Origin: JBBSOW01 sp038259365
GTDB lineage: Bacteria; Actinomycetota; Actinomycetes; Propionibacteriales; Propionibacteriaceae
Direction of reading: 5' to 3'
Assembly: GCA_038259365.1 (NCBI GenBank)
Contig: JBBSOW010000011.1
Location: 1-52,254 of the forward strand
DNA length: 52,254 bases
Below, one piece after another: positions 41,282 through 49,255 of the stretch. The notes below the pieces were generated by a model that saw only the letters and a list, made by a program, of their open reading frames with translations, was not told the origin of the DNA and searched no databases. The stretch's first letter is position 1; every line of letters starts with the position of its first letter. Both the position numbers and the translations under genes were made by a program.

Positions 41282-43729
41282 TCAGCTCTCCCCCGCCTCG
41301 CCCGTCGATTCCGAACCGGGATCCTGCATGACCCAGTCCCGCACCTCCGGCATGTCCTCGAGGTGCTCGACGATGTAGGCCGAGTGGCGACGCAACTGCG
41401 CCTGGCACCACGCGTGCAGCTCGGCCGCCCCGTGCGGGCGCCGCTTGGAGTTGTTGATGGCGTCCAGCACCAGGTGGTAACGCGAGGCCTGGTTGCGCAC
41501 CACCATGTCGAAGGGGGTCGTCGTCGTGCCCTGCTCGATGAACCCGCGGACGTGGAAACGGTCGGCGTCGGGGCGGCCGTGCACGAGCTGATGGATCGCG
41601 CCCGGGTAACCGTGGAACGAAAAGATCACCTCTTGAGTGTTGGTGAACAGCTCGCTGAACAGCACCTCCGACATGCCGTTCGGGTGATCCTTGGGCCGCG
41701 AGAGGGTCATCAGGTTGACCACGTTCACGACCCGCACCCGCAGCCCGGGGAGCCGGTCCCTGAGGATCTGGGCGGCGGCGATGACCTCCATCGTCACCAC
41801 GTCGCCCGCGCAGGCGAGCACGATGTCGGGCTCGAGGTCGGATTCGGGGCCTTCGGTGCCCGCCCATTCCCACACGCTCGCACCCCGGCGACAGTGCTCG
41901 TTGGCCTGGTCCAGGGTGAGCCACTGCAATTGGGGCTGCTTGTCGATCACGATGAGGTTGACGTGGCTGCGCGAGTTGAAACTGTGCCGGGCCACCGACA
42001 ACAGGCAGTTGGCGTCCGGCGGCAGGTAGATCCGGGCGACGTCACCGCGGTGGGAGAGCACGTTCTGGATCAGCCCTGGCCCCTGGTGGGAGAACCCGTT
42101 GTGATCGTTGCGCCAGCACGTGGAGGTGAGCAGCACGTTCAGGCTCGGTATCTTGGCCCGCCACTCCAGGTGGCTCGCCTCCTCGAGCCACTTCGTGTGC
42201 TGGATCGTCTGCGAGGCACTGACCATCGCGAACGCCTCGTAGGTGGCGAACAACCCGTGCCGGCCGGTGAGGTTGTAGCCCTCCAACCAGCCGTGGCAGT
42301 TGTGTTCGCTCAGCACCTCCATGACACGCCCGTCGGCCGAAAGGCTGACGTCGGTGGGCAGCACCTTCTCCATCGAGTTGCGATCGCTGACGTCGAAGAT
42401 GGCGCCGATGCGGTTGGAGTTGGTCTCGTCGGGGCTGAACGAGCGGAAGGTGTGGGGGTTGCGGAGGTATAACTCCCTCATCAGGGCGCCGAGGGCCCTG
42501 GTGGATTCGGCGAAGACCGTGGCCGGCTTGGGCACGTCGACGGCGTAGTCGGCGATGTCGGGCATGTCGAGGTCTCGGGTCAGCAGGCCACCGTTGGCCA
42601 CCGGGTGAGCGCTCATCCGGGCATCACCCTGGGGGTTGTTGGCCAACACCAATGCTGAGGGGGCACCGGCGGAGTCGAAGAGTTCCTCGGGACGGTAGGA
42701 CAGCAGCCACTGCCGCAGCAGCTCCAGGTGCTCGGGGTTGTTCTTCACCCCGGACAGGGGCACCTGGTGCGAGCGCCACGTCCCCTCGATCTGGACGCCG
42801 TCGACCTTTTTCGGCCCCGTCCAGCCCTTCGGTGAGCGGAACACGATCATGGGCCAGCGAGGGCGCGGATACTCCGTCGTCGACGGGTCGTGACCCTCGT
42901 CTCGCCACCGCTGCTGGATCTCGCGGATCCGCCCGTAGGCCGTGGCGAGCGCGGCCGCGAACCGTTGGTGCATGCCGGGCAGATCCCCGCCGCTCACCTC
43001 GAGCACCTCGTAACCGTGCCCCTCGAACAACGCCTTCACCTCGTCCGGGTTCTTGCGACCCAGCACCGTCGGCCCGGCAATCTTGGCCCCGTTGAGATGC
43101 AGGACGGGCAGTACCGCGCCGTCGTGGGCGGGGTTGATGAAGGAAATGCCCTTCCACGAGCCCTCCAGGGGACCAGTCTCGGCCTCACCGTCCCCGACCA
43201 CGGCGAGCGCGATCAGATCCGGGTTGTCCATGACCGCGCCGAACGCGTGCATCAAGACGTAGCCGAGCTCACCGCCCTCGTGGATCGAGCCGGGAGTGGT
43301 CACCGAGACGTGGGAGGGGATTCCGCCAGGTGCCGAGAACTGTCGACAGAGCCGCGTGAGGCCCGATTCGTCCAGGCCGACCTCGGGATAGACGTCGCTG
43401 TAGACGCCCTCGAGATAGCTAGCCGCCACGAGCGCGGGGCCGCCGTGTCCGGGGCCGGCCAGATAGATCATCTGTTGGTCGGTGTGGCGAATCAGGCGGG
43501 AGGCGTGGGCGTAGATGAACGCCAACCCTGGGCTCGTCCCCCAATGCCCCAGCAGGCGCGGCTTGATGTCGTCGTCGCCCAGCTCGCTTCGCAGCAGCGG
43601 GTTCGACTTGAGGTAGATCTGACCGATCGTCAAGTAGTTGTTCGCCCGCCACCACGCGTCCAGCGAGGCGAGTTCGTCACCCTCGATGCTGGCAACCCGG
43701 TCGATAACGGCGTTCGTGTGGTGGGGCAC
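41282..43729 (-). CDS. xfp: Xylulose-5-phosphate/fructose-6-phosphate phosphoketolase
   Basis: 815 residues. Thiamine-diphosphate enzyme splitting xylulose-5-P or fructose-6-P to acetyl-phosphate plus glyceraldehyde-3-P or erythrose-4-P. Visible are PGHGGPALVAASYLEG, the ThDP/Mg motif GDGEAETGPLEGSWKG, SPKGWTGPKKVDG, and the catalytic SFSPDETNSNR region. GTG 43729 (MPHHTNAVIDR) has TTTGGAG 5 nt upstream; the extension to 43801 is not conserved-looking. With AcsA it feeds acetyl units. The HAD phosphatase follows closely on the same strand. Confidence 0.96.
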   Translation of the reverse strand: MPHHTNAVIDRVASIEGDELASLDAWWRANNYLTIGQIYLKSNPLLRSELGDDDIKPRLLGHWGTSPGLAFIYAHASRLIRHTDQQMIYLAGPGHGGPALVAASYLEGVYSDVYPEVGLDESGLTRLCRQFSAPGGIPSHVSVTTPGSIHEGGELGYVLMHAFGAVMDNPDLIALAVVGDGEAETGPLEGSWKGISFINPAHDGAVLPVLHLNGAKIAGPTVLGRKNPDEVKALFEGHGYEVLEVSGGDLPGMHQRFAAALATAYGRIREIQQRWRDEGHDPSTTEYPRPRWPMIVFRSPKGWTGPKKVDGVQIEGTWRSHQVPLSGVKNNPEHLELLRQWLLSYRPEELFDSAGAPSALVLANNPQGDARMSAHPVANGGLLTRDLDMPDIADYAVDVPKPATVFAESTRALGALMRELYLRNPHTFRSFSPDETNSNRIGAIFDVSDRNSMEKVLPTDVSLSADGRVMEVLSEHNCHGWLEGYNLTGRHGLFATYEAFAMVSASQTIQHTKWLEEASHLEWRAKIPSLNVLLTSTCWRNDHNGFSHQGPGLIQNVLSHRGDVARIYLPPDANCLLSVARHSFNSRSHVNLIVIDKQPQLQWLTLDQANEHCRRGASVWEWAGTEGPESDLEPDIVLACAGDVVTMEVIAAAQILRDRLPGLRVRVVNVVNLMTLSRPKDHPNGMSEVLFSELFTNTQEVIFSFHGYPGAIHQLVHGRPDADRFHVRGFIEQGTTTTPFDMVVRNQASRYHLVLDAINNSKRRPHGAAELHAWCQAQLRRHSAYIVEHLEDMPEVRDWVMQDPGSESTGEAGES

Positions 43730-43851
43730 GTCTTCTCCAAAGTTAAGGGGGCCGCGCCGGGTGTTACCCGGGGCGTTGCTGTCTCTAGTGTGGACGCTCA
43801 ACCCGGCTAGGCATCATGGGGGTGACCGAATATACCGAAAGCGAGATCACC

Positions 43852-44868
43852 ATGTTCAACCAGACCGCCGCCGCAGATCGGACGCCTCGACGCCCGCTCG
43901 CGGAGCTGCATCTGCACCTCGAGGGCACCCTGGAGCCCGAGGCCATCTTCGAACTCGCCCGCGCCAACGACGTGCCTCTGCCCTATTCGGAGTTGGCCGA
44001 GCTTCGGGCCCGCTACGAGTTTGGCGATCTGGGCTCGTTCCTGGCGCTCTACTACGAAAACATGGCCGTGCTGCAGACCCGAACGGATTTCGCCGAGATG
44101 ACGTGGCGATACGCGGTGCGGGCGGCCCGGGCCGGGGTCCGCCACACCGAGGTGTTCATCGATCCGCAGGCCCACACGGCCCGCGGCGTGGCGGCTTCCA
44201 CCTTGCTGGCGGGGGTGCAGGCTGGACTCCATCGGGCCGAGCGTGAGCTAGACCTCAGCAGTGGGATCATCGTGTGCGTGCTGCGCGACAAGCCCGTCGA
44301 CGACGCTCGGCGCATGCTCGACGAGGCCATGGCAAGCGAGGTTCCACTGCTGGGCATCGGGCTGGACTCGGCCGAGGCCGGCTATCCGCCGGAGTTATTC
44401 GCCGACGTGTTTGCCGCCGCTGGTTCGGCTGGACTGCACAAGGTGGCCCACGCCGGCGAGGAGGGCCCGCCCGACTACATCTGGCAGGCCATCGATGTGC
44501 TGGGAGTCGAGCGGATCGATCATGGCGTTCGCTGCCTCGAGGACGATGCGCTGGTCACCCGGTTGGTGAGCGAGCAGGTTCCGCTGACCGTGTGTCCGCT
44601 GTCGAACGTGCGGTTGCAGGTGATCGACGAGCTTGCCAATCACCCGCTGCCCGCCATGTTGGAGCGAGGCCTCAACGTCTGCCTCAACTCCGACGACCCG
44701 GCCTACTTCGGCGGCTACTTAGACGACAATGTTGATCAGTGCGAATCGGCTCTCGAACTGAGCATGGAGGATCTTGATCACTTGGCCGCCAACTCGATTC
44801 GATCCTCTTTCGCAGACCAAGATCGCAAAGCCCAGCTGCTCGGCGAGTTGGCGGCGTACCGAAGCTGA
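43852..44868 (+). CDS. Adenine deaminase of the adenosine-deaminase superfamily (ADE type)
   Basis: 338 residues from ATG 43852 (GTG 43822 or ATG 43816 possible). Metal ligands are the HLHLEGTLEPE histidines near 20-22, HAGEEGPP (H and the catalytic glutamate), RIDHGVRC, and NSDDPAYFGGY. The combination HAGEEGPP plus NSDDPAYFGGY, from memory, marks adenine rather than adenosine deaminases (Pseudomonas and yeast Aah1-like). It would convert adenine to hypoxanthine in purine salvage. Transcribed towards the SARP gene, which ends 8 bp away. Confidence 0.85.
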   Translation: MFNQTAAADRTPRRPLAELHLHLEGTLEPEAIFELARANDVPLPYSELAELRARYEFGDLGSFLALYYENMAVLQTRTDFAEMTWRYAVRAARAGVRHTEVFIDPQAHTARGVAASTLLAGVQAGLHRAERELDLSSGIIVCVLRDKPVDDARRMLDEAMASEVPLLGIGLDSAEAGYPPELFADVFAAAGSAGLHKVAHAGEEGPPDYIWQAIDVLGVERIDHGVRCLEDDALVTRLVSEQVPLTVCPLSNVRLQVIDELANHPLPAMLERGLNVCLNSDDPAYFGGYLDDNVDQCESALELSMEDLDHLAANSIRSSFADQDRKAQLLGELAAYRS

Positions 44869-44875
44869 GCTCCGG

Positions 44876-47617
44876 TTATCCCGCCGCACCCACCACCGGA
44901 GGTTCACCACCCAGACCACCCGTGCGCACCAGCGCGGCCTCGGCGCCCCCCTCGGCAAGCGCGGCCGCCGCGAGGTCGCCGCAACTTCGATAGCTGGCAG
45001 CCAACAAACGCAGGGTCTCGGCACTGGCCAGATCCGCGCCGGTTTCGGCCATCAGTTCGCTGGCGCGCCGATACGTGTGCTGGGCCTCGCTCGAGCGACC
45101 CAGCCGATCCAACGCGTAGCCCACGCTGTCTAGCGTCATGGCCTGGCCGCGACGGTTCCCCGTTTGCTCGAAGAGCGACAACGCGCGGCGGCAACAGGCC
45201 AAACCCGTGGCGGGGCGTCGCAGGTGGGCCAGATGCCAGCCGATGGCGTTGAGGGAGGTGGCCTCGCCGTCTCGATCCCCCACCCGCCGGAAGAGGACCA
45301 GGGCCTGATGGTCGTGGGCGAGGGCGGGTTCGTGCCGGTTCTGGCGTGCGGACAGACGGCCTAGCGCGCGCTGCGCACTCGCTTCGAGCGCGGGCTCGTC
45401 CAGATCCCCGAGAGCTAGTACCGCCTCGGACAACGCAGCCCCGGCCCCGGCGTAGTCACTCAGCCCGATCTGACCCCGCGCGAGGGCGACCAAGCCACGG
45501 ACGGTCCGTCGCTCATCACCCAGCCGTCGCGCGGCCGCGATAGCCGCCGTGCTCGTCCGCACCAGCTCGGACCAGCAGCCGCGGACGCCCAGATGGCGTT
45601 GCAGGACGGCGGCGAGATCGCCGACCAGATCGTCATGGCCAAGGGCCGCCGCCAGATCCAGGGCCGCGACCAGTTCACAGGCCTGGCTCTCCACGAATGT
45701 GGTGTCCGTCGTCGGCTCTGCGCTCTCCCCCGCCGGACCGGCCAGTTGAGCCGATTCGACGAAGGAGCGCAGCAGTCGACGGATGACACGGGCGGCCTCC
45801 GGGTCCTCGCGCCCGCGTTCAGCGGCGTAGAGCCGGACGAGATCGTGCATGCTCAATCGATCGCCCAGCTGCTGGCGAACCAGGTGGACCCGGGTCAGTT
45901 CGCGGAGCGCGCCGGTCACGGCCGCCGAACTCAACCCGCTGGCCAGCACGAAGGCCGCTCGATGGGTCGTCGGCCCGGGGCACAGCCCCAGCCAGCCGAA
46001 GACCCGCGCCGCGTCGGCCGATAGCGCCGCCACCGACACCTGCAGAGCGCTGCGAACATCGCAAGCGCGATCCTCGCCACCAAGACCATCCAGCCGGGCC
46101 GCCTCATCGGCGAGTTCCTCTGCGAGTATCGCCAGCGGCAGGTGGGCGCTGGCGGCGGCCTGTCCCGCGACGATGGCCAAGGCAAGTGGCAACCCCGCGC
46201 AATGGCGCACCAACTGGAGCATCGCCTCTCGCTCGGCCCGCACGCGCTCTCGGCCGATCCGCTTTTCGATGAGCTTCTCCGCGTCCTCGGCGGCCAACAT
46301 TCCTACCGGGATCAGCGTCGCTCCCGGATCGGCCAGCAGGCCGTTCAGCGAGGACCGGCTGGTGATCACGGCGGCCGACGGCGAGGGCGGAAGCAACGCC
46401 CTGACCTGCGCCGAGGTACGAGCGTTGTCGATGATGACAAGAACCTTGCGCCCGGCGAGCATGGTCCGGTACCTGCCTGTCAGGCCGTTGAGGTCGGGCG
46501 GCAGATCCTCCGAGTCCCCGCTCAGCGCCAGCAGCATCGTCCGTAAGGCCGATTCCGTCGACATCGGGTAACGCTCGGCGTCAAACCCCTGCAGGTCCAC
46601 GAACAACTGACCATCGGGGAAGTCTTCGACCTGCGCCTGGGCCCATTCCACGGCCAGCGAGGTCTTGCCTGCGCCCCCAATGCCGGTCAGGATGATCGTC
46701 TGGGCGGAGGCCTCGGCGCCGGGGATACGGGCGCGGTCCATGGCAGCCCGCTCGGCCACCCGATCAACCCATATACTGGCCGCGGGCGGAAGCTGATGCG
46801 GCACGACCCTGCGCGGTACGATCCTGCGTGGCACGACTCGGGCGTCGGGCGCTGCGGCGAAATCGGGGCGAAGCACCCGCTGGTGGATCCCTCTCAGGGC
46901 ACCCCCGGGTTCGGCGCCCAGCTCGGTCCGTAGCCGCCGCCGCATCCGGTCGTACACCGTCAACGCCTCGGTGGCCCGCCCGGTTGCCCGCAGGGCCAAC
47001 ATGAGTTGGCCGGCGAGCAGTTCGTCGTAGGGTTCGGCAGCGCTGTCGTGCATGAGCTCGGGTATGACCTCCACGTGTTCTCCCAGCCGGATCGCCAGAT
47101 CGAACCGTTGGGCGGCCACTCCGCGTCGTTCGCAAGCCAGGGCGGTCCGCTGCTCACTCAGCCAGGGCGAGTCCACTCCGCCCAACGCGGATCCGCCCCA
47201 CAGTTCCAGGGCCGCCGTGAGATTGGCGTAGGCGTCCTCCAATTCGCCGACTTGGACGGCGGTTCGAGCCCGTGCCACGCCCGCCCGAAACTGGCCGAGG
47301 TCCAGGTCCCCGGAGTCGAAGGTGGCGCGGTAGCCGTTTCCGATGCGGTCGACGCTCAGCACCCGGCTCGCTAATACCGCCTTTCGCACGCGGCAGATGT
47401 GGGCCCGTACCGAGCCTCTCGCCTCGATGGGAAGATCTTCGCCCCAGACTCGGTCGATCAGGTCCTCAACGGCCACGGCGTGGGGGGCGGCCAGCAACAG
47501 CACGGTCAGGACCGCTCGCTGTCGTGCTGGTCCGAGATCGCAAAAGCGAGCGGAACGAGGACGACTCGCGGACGCGACTTCCACCGATCCGAGCAGCCTG
47601 ATGGGTGGGATCACCAT
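44876..47617 (-). CDS. SARP-family (AfsR-like) regulator with NB-ARC ATPase and TPR repeats
   Basis: 913 residues. N-terminal OmpR-like winged helix (about 1-95; SVRAHICRVRKAVL and GNGYRATF), then a bacterial transcriptional activation domain (about 100-245; RTELGAEPGGALRGIHQRVL). A basic linker carries three VVPRR-like repeats. The NB-ARC/STAND ATPase starts at TGIGGAGKTSLA (near 311) with VLVIIDNARTSAQVRALLP as Walker B. The C-terminus (about 600-900) is TPR-like. Such proteins activate genes by binding heptamer direct repeats. ATG 47617 follows GAGGAGGAG. Divergent small-protein gene and three 11-bp-spaced heptamers lie directly upstream. No biosynthetic cluster is nearby. Confidence 0.92.
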   Translation of the reverse strand: MVIPPIRLLGSVEVASASRPRSARFCDLGPARQRAVLTVLLLAAPHAVAVEDLIDRVWGEDLPIEARGSVRAHICRVRKAVLASRVLSVDRIGNGYRATFDSGDLDLGQFRAGVARARTAVQVGELEDAYANLTAALELWGGSALGGVDSPWLSEQRTALACERRGVAAQRFDLAIRLGEHVEVIPELMHDSAAEPYDELLAGQLMLALRATGRATEALTVYDRMRRRLRTELGAEPGGALRGIHQRVLRPDFAAAPDARVVPRRIVPRRVVPHQLPPAASIWVDRVAERAAMDRARIPGAEASAQTIILTGIGGAGKTSLAVEWAQAQVEDFPDGQLFVDLQGFDAERYPMSTESALRTMLLALSGDSEDLPPDLNGLTGRYRTMLAGRKVLVIIDNARTSAQVRALLPPSPSAAVITSRSSLNGLLADPGATLIPVGMLAAEDAEKLIEKRIGRERVRAEREAMLQLVRHCAGLPLALAIVAGQAAASAHLPLAILAEELADEAARLDGLGGEDRACDVRSALQVSVAALSADAARVFGWLGLCPGPTTHRAAFVLASGLSSAAVTGALRELTRVHLVRQQLGDRLSMHDLVRLYAAERGREDPEAARVIRRLLRSFVESAQLAGPAGESAEPTTDTTFVESQACELVAALDLAAALGHDDLVGDLAAVLQRHLGVRGCWSELVRTSTAAIAAARRLGDERRTVRGLVALARGQIGLSDYAGAGAALSEAVLALGDLDEPALEASAQRALGRLSARQNRHEPALAHDHQALVLFRRVGDRDGEATSLNAIGWHLAHLRRPATGLACCRRALSLFEQTGNRRGQAMTLDSVGYALDRLGRSSEAQHTYRRASELMAETGADLASAETLRLLAASYRSCGDLAAAALAEGGAEAALVRTGGLGGEPPVVGAAG

Positions 47618-47641
47618 GGCTCCTCCTCGCGGTCTCCCAGG

Positions 47642-47670
47642 CACAACATTTCCGCAACGCTTCGACAACG
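47642..47670. promoter_or_regulatory. Three heptamer direct repeats at 11-bp spacing (candidate SARP operator)
   Basis: CACAACA (47642-47648), CGCAACG (47653-47659) and GACAACG (47664-47670) recur every 11 bp with 4-bp spacers, the arrangement bound by SARP activators. A -10-like TCTAGT (47683-47688) follows on the plus strand. Two further GAAACG copies at 47692 and 47703 keep the 11-bp period. Confidence 0.6.
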
Positions 47671-47736
47671 CCGGTCGTGGAATCTAGTCATGAAACGACC
47701 CGGAAACGCCGGGCGTTTGGACACAAGGAGATTGAC

Positions 47737-48072
47737 ATGGCTACCAAGTACCGCTTGGAGTTGGTGGAACTGCATTGCACTCGCAAGCAAGACACCGTTG
47801 GATCCGACGAGCCGAAGCTGCTCGTCGACGGGGTGACGGTCTATGGACCGGGCTCGGTGAAGAAGGGGGGGACGGTCAACCTGGCCGGTCGATCGGCGCT
47901 CTTCAGCAAGACCGCCCAGGTCCAGCTCATCGAGGTGGACGCCGGAGTGGACGACGACATGGGCACGTTCACGGTGAACGGAGCGGCTCAGGTGGACCGC
48001 GGTGACCAGCAGGGGGAGTTCCATCGCACGCACGCCGATTACGAACTCACCTATCGGGTGGTCGCCGGCTGA
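47737..48072 (+). CDS. Small beta-rich protein of unknown function, divergent from the SARP regulator
   Basis: 111 residues, no signal peptide or membrane helix. The pattern YRLELVELHCTRKQDTVGSD then EPKLLVDGVTVYGP, VQLIEVDAGVDDDMGTF and ADYELTYRVV gives alternating strands as in small C2- or jelly-roll-like domains; the acidic run DAGVDDD could bind calcium. I recall similar orphan proteins (LHC...DEPYLLVNG...WGP) in other actinobacteria, none with a known role. AAGGAG lies 6 nt before ATG 47737. The heptamer repeats upstream make it a probable SARP target. Confidence 0.75.
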   Translation: MATKYRLELVELHCTRKQDTVGSDEPKLLVDGVTVYGPGSVKKGGTVNLAGRSALFSKTAQVQLIEVDAGVDDDMGTFTVNGAAQVDRGDQQGEFHRTHADYELTYRVVAG

Positions 48073-48244
48073 TCGCCACGTTGGGACGGTCGGCGGATCA
48101 AGAGACCGTCGGCCGTCCGGCGTCCGCTCACGCTTCGGTGACGGACCGGTGCACCGCACTCGCGTATCTGCCAACACCCGATCCTCCTCGCTAGTCAAGG
48201 AGCTTCCGGGGTCGCCTTAGATACCGGCGATCACTTAACGTCGG

Positions 48245-48844
48245 CTAGGCGCTGACCGACCGCCGCCCCTCGAAAGCACGCCCGAGCGTGACCTCGTCGG
48301 CGTACTCCAGGTCGCCGCCGACCGGGAGGCCGCTCGCGAGCCGGGAGACCTGTACGCCCATCGGCAACAGCAGCCGGGACAGGTAGGTGGCCGTCGCCTC
48401 GCCCTCGAGGTTGGGGTCGGTGGCCAAGATGACCTCGGCGACGGTCCCATCGGCCAGGCGTAGGCACAGTTCGCGGATCTTCAGATCGCCGGGGCCGATC
48501 CCGTCGATGGGGCTGATCGCGCCACCGAGCACGTGGTAGGTGCCGCTGAACTCGCGGGTGCGCTCCACCGCGACGACGTCCTTGGGTTCCTCGACCACGC
48601 AGATGGCGGTGAGGTCTCGCCGCGGATCGCGGCAGATGCGACAACGCGCCTGCTCAGAGACGTTGAAACAGAGTTCGCAGAAATTCGCCGTCTCCTTCAC
48701 CCGTTGCAGGGCCTGGGCGAGCCGACTCGCATCCTCGGGATCCGACGCCAACAGGTGGAACGCGATCCGCTGGGCCCCCTTGGGGCCGACCCCGGGCAGC
48801 CGCGCGAGTTCGTCGATGAGGTCCTGGACGGGGCCTTCGTACAC
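48245..48844 (-). CDS. recR: Recombination mediator RecR
   Basis: 199 residues. The N-terminal helix-hairpin-helix (LARLPGVGPKGAQRIAFHLL, 13-32) binds DNA. The zinc finger C56-x2-C59-x8-C68-x2-C71 (CELCFNVSEQARCRIC) and the Toprim domain (ICVVEEPKDVVAVERT) follow, with the C-terminal ring-forming region GLPVGGDLEYADEVTLGRA. With RecO it loads RecA at gaps. The gene starts 12 nt after ybaB, in the usual dnaX-ybaB-recR order. Confidence 0.97.
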   Translation of the reverse strand: MYEGPVQDLIDELARLPGVGPKGAQRIAFHLLASDPEDASRLAQALQRVKETANFCELCFNVSEQARCRICRDPRRDLTAICVVEEPKDVVAVERTREFSGTYHVLGGAISPIDGIGPGDLKIRELCLRLADGTVAEVILATDPNLEGEATATYLSRLLLPMGVQVSRLASGLPVGGDLEYADEVTLGRAFEGRRSVSA

Positions 48845-48856
48845 GTCTTCTTCCGC

Positions 48857-49180
48857 TCAGAAACCGAGCGCGGAGCCCATGCCACCAGCCATCGGGCCCA
48901 TCTTGGCGGCGGCCACCGCGCTGGCCTGATGGTTGGCGTCCCGGACGGCGGCGACGATGAGGTCGGCCAAGGTCTCGGTGTCCTCGGGATCGCAGGCTTC
49001 GGGCTTGATGCTCAGGCCTTGCAGTTCCCCCGCCCCCGACACCACGGCGGTCACCAGGTCTCCGCCGGCCGAGCCGCTCACCGTAGTGGCGGCCAACTCC
49101 TCTTGAGCCTGGGCCAGCTGCTGCTGCATGGCCTGGGCCTGCGCGAGCAGGCCGGACATGTCGGTGCCTTCTCCAAACAT
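48857..49180 (-). CDS. ybaB: YbaB/EbfC-family nucleoid-associated protein
   Basis: 107 residues. Helical N-terminus MSGLLAQAQAMQQQLAQAQE, a central beta hairpin (VSGSAGGDLVTAVVSGAGEL) and a C-terminal helix (TLADLIVAAVRDANHQAS) ending in a Met/Gly-rich tail: the EbfC dimer layout. Binds DNA without strong sequence preference. ATG 49180 (MFGEGTDMS) is preferred with AGGATT upstream. Conserved between dnaX and recR. Confidence 0.95.
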   Translation of the reverse strand: MFGEGTDMSGLLAQAQAMQQQLAQAQEELAATTVSGSAGGDLVTAVVSGAGELQGLSIKPEACDPEDTETLADLIVAAVRDANHQASAVAAAKMGPMAGGMGSALGF

Positions 49181-49255
49181 CGGCAATCCTCTCGTTGAGG
49201 GCGCTGAACTCGCCCGGGTATAGCTGGTGTGTCGCGCTTCAACAGTATGCGCGTT

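Noticed and set aside
41286..41924. Upstream part of the 502-residue frame containing the HAD gene
   Set aside because: Out-of-frame reading of xfp with no HAD-like sequence before motif I.
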